The notes beneath the pieces are model-generated. The model saw only the letters and a list, made by a program, of their open reading frames with translations. It was not told where the DNA came from and did no database searches. Shown here piece by piece: positions 7,501-8,404 of a stretch of DNA of 8,404 nucleotides. Location of the stretch: assembly GCA_017425745.1 (NCBI GenBank), contig JAFOXT010000177.1, positions 1 to 8,404 of the forward strand, given 5' to 3'. The stretch's first letter is position 1. Every line of letters starts with the position of its first letter. Source of the stretch: Clostridia bacterium. Its GTDB lineage: Bacteria > Bacillota > Clostridia > Oscillospirales > Acutalibacteraceae. Position numbers and translations under genes: made by a program.

Positions 7501-8231
7501 GCATAACAATCAGCAAAACTCTTGCAGAAACAAACGTTGGCGGAAAGGTAATGCTTGAAGCTACTGTTACTCCTGCTGATGCAAATAATCAGAAGCTTAT
7601 CTGGACTTCCTCAGACGAGAAAATTGCAACAGTAGCTGACGGTGTTGTTACTGCAAAATCACGTGGTGAAGTTGTTATTACAGTTTCAACTGTTGACGGC
7701 GGATATACAGCAAATTGCAGAATCAATGTTGTTCAGCCCGTAACACATATCAAGCTTGACAGTGACGCATACTATCTTTATAAGGGTGAGCCCGTTACAA
7801 TCAAGTATGAGGTGTTCCCTGCAAACGCAAACAATAAGACTCTTACCTGGTCTTCATCAGACGAGAATATTCTTACAGTTGTTGACGGTGTAATCACTCC
7901 GCTTAATCCCGGAACTGCAGAAATTACAGTTACCGATTCAACAGGCGTTATCAAGGTAAAGGCAACAGCTACAGTTGTAAGCAAGGTAACAGGCGTTGAA
8001 ATCAGCAAGGAGGAAGTTACCCTTAAAATGGGTCAGACAGAAGCTCTTACTGCAACAGTAAAGCCTGAAGATGCAACAAACAAAAACATCACCTGGACTT
8101 CAAGTGACGAAGCAGTTGCAACCATCAAAAACGGAGTTATCACTCCGGTGAGTGCAGGCACTGCAATAATTACAGTAACAACTGAAGACGGTGAGTTTAT
8201 GGCAAACTGCCTTGTAACAGTAACAGAATAA
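1404..8231 (+). CDS. Giant secreted protein with 26 tandem BIG2 (bacterial Ig-like) domains
   Basis: A 2275-residue exported protein, probably structural or adhesive at the cell surface or in the surrounding matrix; no ligand can be assigned. Residues 1-35 are a Sec signal peptide, 36-101 a helical FIVAR-like region, and 102-2275 are 26 consecutive BIG2 domains of 80-97 residues (mostly 81-83) filling the protein to its last codon. The recurring core is V.GI.L......L..G....L.A.V.P..A.NK...W.SSD..VATV...G.V.A...GTA.ITV.T.DG....C.VTV. No enzymatic domain, LPXTG motif, S-layer-homology, dockerin, choline-binding or transmembrane segment is visible, and there is no lipobox. It is monocistronic by appearance: own consensus promoter upstream, hairpins directly after the stop. 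Related architectures are stalks and adhesins of gut Firmicutes and, distantly, the Ig stalks of intimin and invasin. The family call is secure; the biological role is inference. Confidence 0.95.
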   Translation: MTKRILALLMTSIIMLTAVPLSPLAEYFSVEASAADLSELQKVYESAPLKEEWYKYINTDVLSAYYDLATHLLESSNDQAAIDSCTENLRKAIANLKLHTLDIQFDKTTANVAVGEKLQLNAILTPENAADEIFWQTSDSDIAEVTQKGLVTVKKYSPTGVTVIASSNNLTASCKINIVNPVAGIRLSQTEAELFENKKLTLSAEVYGTDNDAEATEAFNYSWSSSDEAVAVVSSEGEITAIRQGSCRIIVTATTAAGKKYSAECKITVNKFLFITSIEPVTIIPEEGFLITEGESRTFSVKVLPKNASIKDLQWTSSNEGVVIVSGAKINDDVASIEIKGVKEGIAKVTYTATDGSGKTGTFTVNVKPRISSLKALDSVKVLNLSSKGEKVRVQILPENAGNQVLDWSSDNTGVCAVDYDGVLYPNGVGTCFVTAKTKDGSGLEIKCKIIVTDPAESISIDKETLSLDSGATYILRATVTTTEGELYHDVVWSSSDENVATVTPEGLVKAVYPGKAVITATTADGTKLTASCEITVTQPVTGVKLPSSAKVSVGGNTLLTATIIPEYASDGGLTWTSSDENIVKVDEEGRLTGVAVGQAVVTCRTNSGGYTASCTVTVVIGVNGITLNKNVLSLLSGATYELVATVTPEEATNKEVIWTSSNENVATVDSAGIVKAKDGGSCVITAKTVDGEYTAKCTVSVDQTVAGIEFTDAPEKLYIGQRYQLKARVYPETATNQKIKWYTSDSSILLVDTEGNVVARKAGTAEIRIQSESGGHIASCVITVTNKISVTGITIDTTEISLGKGAEHLVISTIYPANASEKGVQWFSSNLSVASVDENGLIKAVGAGQAVITARTVDGSFVAKCKVIIVQPVLGVQFSADDLKIAKGTTGLLTASVIPVNATNKELIWFSSDSKVATVDQNGLVKALESGTTEITATSVDGGYSATCRVNVYVAVSGVSISSANITVPKGEKRTVTAVIKPANAANTDLIWSSSNESVATVNGSGVISGKAKGTATITVQTEDGGFKDTCTVEVVQLVTAISLESTSISLDAGKTKTLVATVSPASASNKNVTWKSSDEKIAKVNSKGVVTAVKAGTAVITVQSKDGNVSTTCRVTVTQPATGISLNKKSAYCDVGGKYTLKATLKPANVTSNYVTWTSSNTKVATVTSKGVVKGLKTGTTTITAATANGTYKATCKITVIKAVTSVALDKSTLSINVGKTSTLTPTVKPSSASIKTVSWSSSDNDIATVSPTGVVTAKAPGYATITVTTKDNEKTDTCRVLVIQPVSSVKLNKTSATMEMGDTYNLKATVKPSNASNQAVKWSTSNKKVATVDANGKVTAVGKGTATITVKTADGNKTATFKVTVIKSVTGVSISESSAFLYIGKTLTLKATVKPSSASNKNVKWYSSNEKIAKVSQSGVVTPLREGTVKITVKTVDGGFKKTCTVEIEQPATSVKLNKTAVTLDNGKSYTLKATISPADTTDKSLKWYTSDDEVVTVTQKGVIKAVGKGTATITVKTSNGLKASCKVTVKQPVTSIKMSHTSVTVYMGDTFKISASARPTNANDRKLTIKVGNSKIIDLKSGVITPKAVGKTTITVSTSNGVTAKCTVTVKQHVESVKLNKTSLTLVRGKTYTLVPTVNPSTASEKGVTFTSSDKNVVTVSSKGVITAVKGGTATITVKSKENNKTASCKVTVHEPVTGVSLSKSEATMFVSSKLTLKATIAPEDAYNKKLTWSTSDKAVATVSSSGVVVATGSGKAVITVKTADGGFTAKCEITVNRKAEKVELNEKSIVINKGEAFTLVENVLPYDCYNKNVTWSSSDENVAVVKNGTVSGINTGKAVITVKTEDGGFTAQCEVQVNEPVGSVKLSKNEITLHNGETDTLTATVFPENADNKNVTWSSSDEKVATVKDGKVTGIGKGTAVITVKTEDGEFVDVCSVTVLQNVTEISVKNTEYTIKEGTIIKVDAFAMPENAENRALTWQSSDESVATVNNGEIKGVKKGEAEITISSVYTKGVSTKIKVIVTKPVAGITISKTLAETNVGGKVMLEATVTPADANNQKLIWTSSDEKIATVADGVVTAKSRGEVVITVSTVDGGYTANCRINVVQPVTHIKLDSDAYYLYKGEPVTIKYEVFPANANNKTLTWSSSDENILTVVDGVITPLNPGTAEITVTDSTGVIKVKATATVVSKVTGVEISKEEVTLKMGQTEALTATVKPEDATNKNITWTSSDEAVATIKNGVITPVSAGTAIITVTTEDGEFMANCLVTVTE
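1509..1706 (+). other. N-terminal helical FIVAR-like domain
   Basis: Residues 36-101 differ in composition from the rest of the protein: charged, helix-favouring, with the pattern L..vY..ap....eW, then VLSAYYDLATHLLESS, then a three-residue-spaced helix ending LRKAIANLKLHT. This resembles FIVAR-type helical modules found beside BIG2 and sugar-binding domains in surface proteins. It is the only non-Ig part of the mature protein and thus the best candidate for a cell-attachment or ligand-binding role. The resemblance was judged by eye; it could be an unrelated helical cap. Confidence 0.5.
4521..6752 (+). other. Strongly basic block, BIG2 domains 12-20
   Basis: Residues 1040-1783. Hand-counted Lys+Arg minus Asp+Glu per domain: +5, +11, +2, +9, +6, +7, +9, +7, +5, total about +61. 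Lysines recur at equivalent positions (KLNKT, LKATVKP, NKNVKW, GKGTATITVK). The flanking domain groups are net negative. Confidence 0.8.
6753..8228 (+). other. C-terminal acidic block, BIG2 domains 21-26, one-residue-shorter subtype
   Basis: Residues 1784-2275. After the VATV strand these six domains read xNG or xDG (VKNG, VKDG, VNNG, VADG, VVDG, IKNG), one residue shorter than the xxxG turn (such as VDSAG, VSSSG) of domains 5-17, 19 and 20. Net charge is about -19. Shared turn length and charge suggest that this block expanded from its own ancestor. Domains 21 and 22 are the closest pair seen. Confidence 0.75.
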
Positions 8232-8237
8232 AACCAA

Positions 8238-8268
8238 AACCCCTCTGTCGCATAATGGCAGAGGGGTT
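8238..8268 (+). terminator. Hairpin after the BIG2 gene, probable terminator
   Basis: A 10-bp perfect stem (AACCCCTCTG with CAGAGGGGTT) and an 11-base loop begin 6 bases after the TAA. Outer bases ACCAAA (8233) and TTTGGT (8272-8277) can extend the stem over a small bulge. The tract that follows (TTAAGTTTGG) is only moderately T-rich, so it may work together with the next hairpin. Confidence 0.7.
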
Positions 8269-8280
8269 AAGTTTGGTCTT

Positions 8281-8326
8281 CACCACAAAAAGTCGCCTGA
8301 TATTCTGTGGTGGTTGCTTTTTCTTT
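8281..8326 (+). terminator. Second hairpin with T-tract, intrinsic terminator
   Basis: CACCACA (8281-8287) pairs with TGTGGTG (8306-8312) around an 18-base loop and is followed by TTGCTTTTTCTTT (8314-8326), a proper U-tract. It is in tandem with the preceding hairpin and should insulate the next gene from the long BIG2 transcript. Confidence 0.7.
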
Positions 8327-8355
8327 ATATTTGTGTTATCTTAATATAAAAGAAA

Positions 8356-8361
8356 GGGGAG
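8356..8361 (+). promoter_or_regulatory. Ribosome binding site that selects the downstream start
   Basis: GGGGAG at 8356-8361 lies only 1 base before an ATG at 8363 but 7 bases before the in-frame ATG at 8369. Normal spacing favours 8369. A weak promoter may lie at TTGCTT (8314) with TATCTT (8337), but I do not rely on it. Confidence 0.6.
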
Positions 8362-8368
8362 AATGCCC

Positions 8369-8404
8369 ATGGATTTTTCACTCAGAGAGAAAGCTAAAGA
8401 GAAC
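8369..8404 (+). CDS. Start of an unidentified gene, cut by the window edge
   Basis: Twelve codons, MDFSLREKAKEN, run to the end of the window behind a good Shine-Dalgarno site (GGGGAG, 7 bases upstream). If the ATG at 8363 were used, MP would precede. The visible part is charged and hydrophilic with no signal-peptide start, so a cytoplasmic protein or one with a later membrane segment is possible. Nothing more can be said about the function. The two terminators upstream suggest that it has its own transcript. Confidence 0.6.
   Translation, partial: MDFSLREKAKEN

Larger units (their letters stand above)
1707..8228 (+). repeat. 26 tandem BIG2 repeats, period about 249 bp
   Basis: Domain starts by residue: 102, 182, 273, 370, 456, 541, 623, 706, 791, 874, 957, 1040, 1123, 1206, 1289, 1372, 1455, 1537, 1618, 1701, 1784, 1866, 1948, 2031, 2113, 2195. 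Domains 9-16 are each exactly 83 residues. The core tryptophan is present in 24 of 26 (missing in 18, Phe in 19). A cysteine before the last strand is present in 22 of 26 (missing in 3, 15, 23, 25). Domains 2-4 are the most divergent and longest (91, 97, 86 residues). The DNA repeats are diverged, so this is old duplication; short exact matches persist, for example 29 bp at 6852-6880 and 7098-7126. Confidence 0.93.

Noticed and set aside
4034..8008. Several long open frames on the minus strand across the BIG2 gene (up to 247 codons)
   Set aside because: They recur in the repeats and mirror the biased codon use of the coding strand. The translations are low-complexity Val/Leu/Thr strings with no ribosome binding sites or family motifs.
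1707..8228. Regular 249-bp periodicity as a CRISPR or satellite array
   Set aside because: The unit is coding, diverged at DNA level and encodes one Ig-like domain per period; there is no short exact repeat with unique spacers.
8160..8231. Possible C-terminal sorting signal or truncated anchor in the BIG2 protein
   Set aside because: The last residues complete the final strand of domain 26 (LVTVTE). There is no LPXTG, hydrophobic segment or basic tail, and no continuing frame after the stop before the terminator hairpin.

Overview
The window reads like a low-GC Gram-positive anaerobe, most likely a gut clostridium of the Ruminococcus/Oscillospirales kind. This is inferred from AT-rich spacers, consensus sigma-A promoters, G-rich Shine-Dalgarno sites, the codon preferences (GCA, ACA, CTT, GTA/GTT) and a Sec signal peptide ending in a Ser/Ala-rich site. 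No marker gene fixes the taxon.

Layout. Bases 1-545 form an imperfect inverted repeat: two 164-bp arms differing at one base, around a 217-bp centre. Each arm holds the last 36 codons of an exonuclease III gene, a 29-bp palindrome that begins on the stop codon, and a short purine-rich heptamer array. The right arm belongs to a complete exoA gene on the minus strand (435-1193). The left arm is the end of a second, facing copy cut by the window edge. Bases 112-434 contain no gene. A compact divergent promoter region (about 1194-1403) separates exoA from the dominant feature of the window, a 2275-codon plus-strand gene (1404-8231). Two hairpins, at least one a good intrinsic terminator, follow it, and the window ends 12 codons into another plus-strand gene.

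The large gene encodes a secreted protein: signal peptide, a short helical FIVAR-like domain, then 26 tandem bacterial Ig-like (BIG2) domains and nothing else. No catalytic domain and no sortase, dockerin, S-layer-homology or membrane anchor is visible. By hand count the domains fall into three charge zones: domains 1-11 net acidic (about -24), 12-20 strongly basic (about +61), 21-26 acidic (about -19). Repeat length changes at nearly the same boundary.

The genes do not look like one pathway. exoA is DNA-repair housekeeping and the BIG2 protein is a surface or matrix accessory protein. They share only the divergent intergenic region. The two points most worth a second look are the inverted duplication at the left edge and the charge-zoned, anchorless BIG2 protein. 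I did not find a convincing new multi-gene system.
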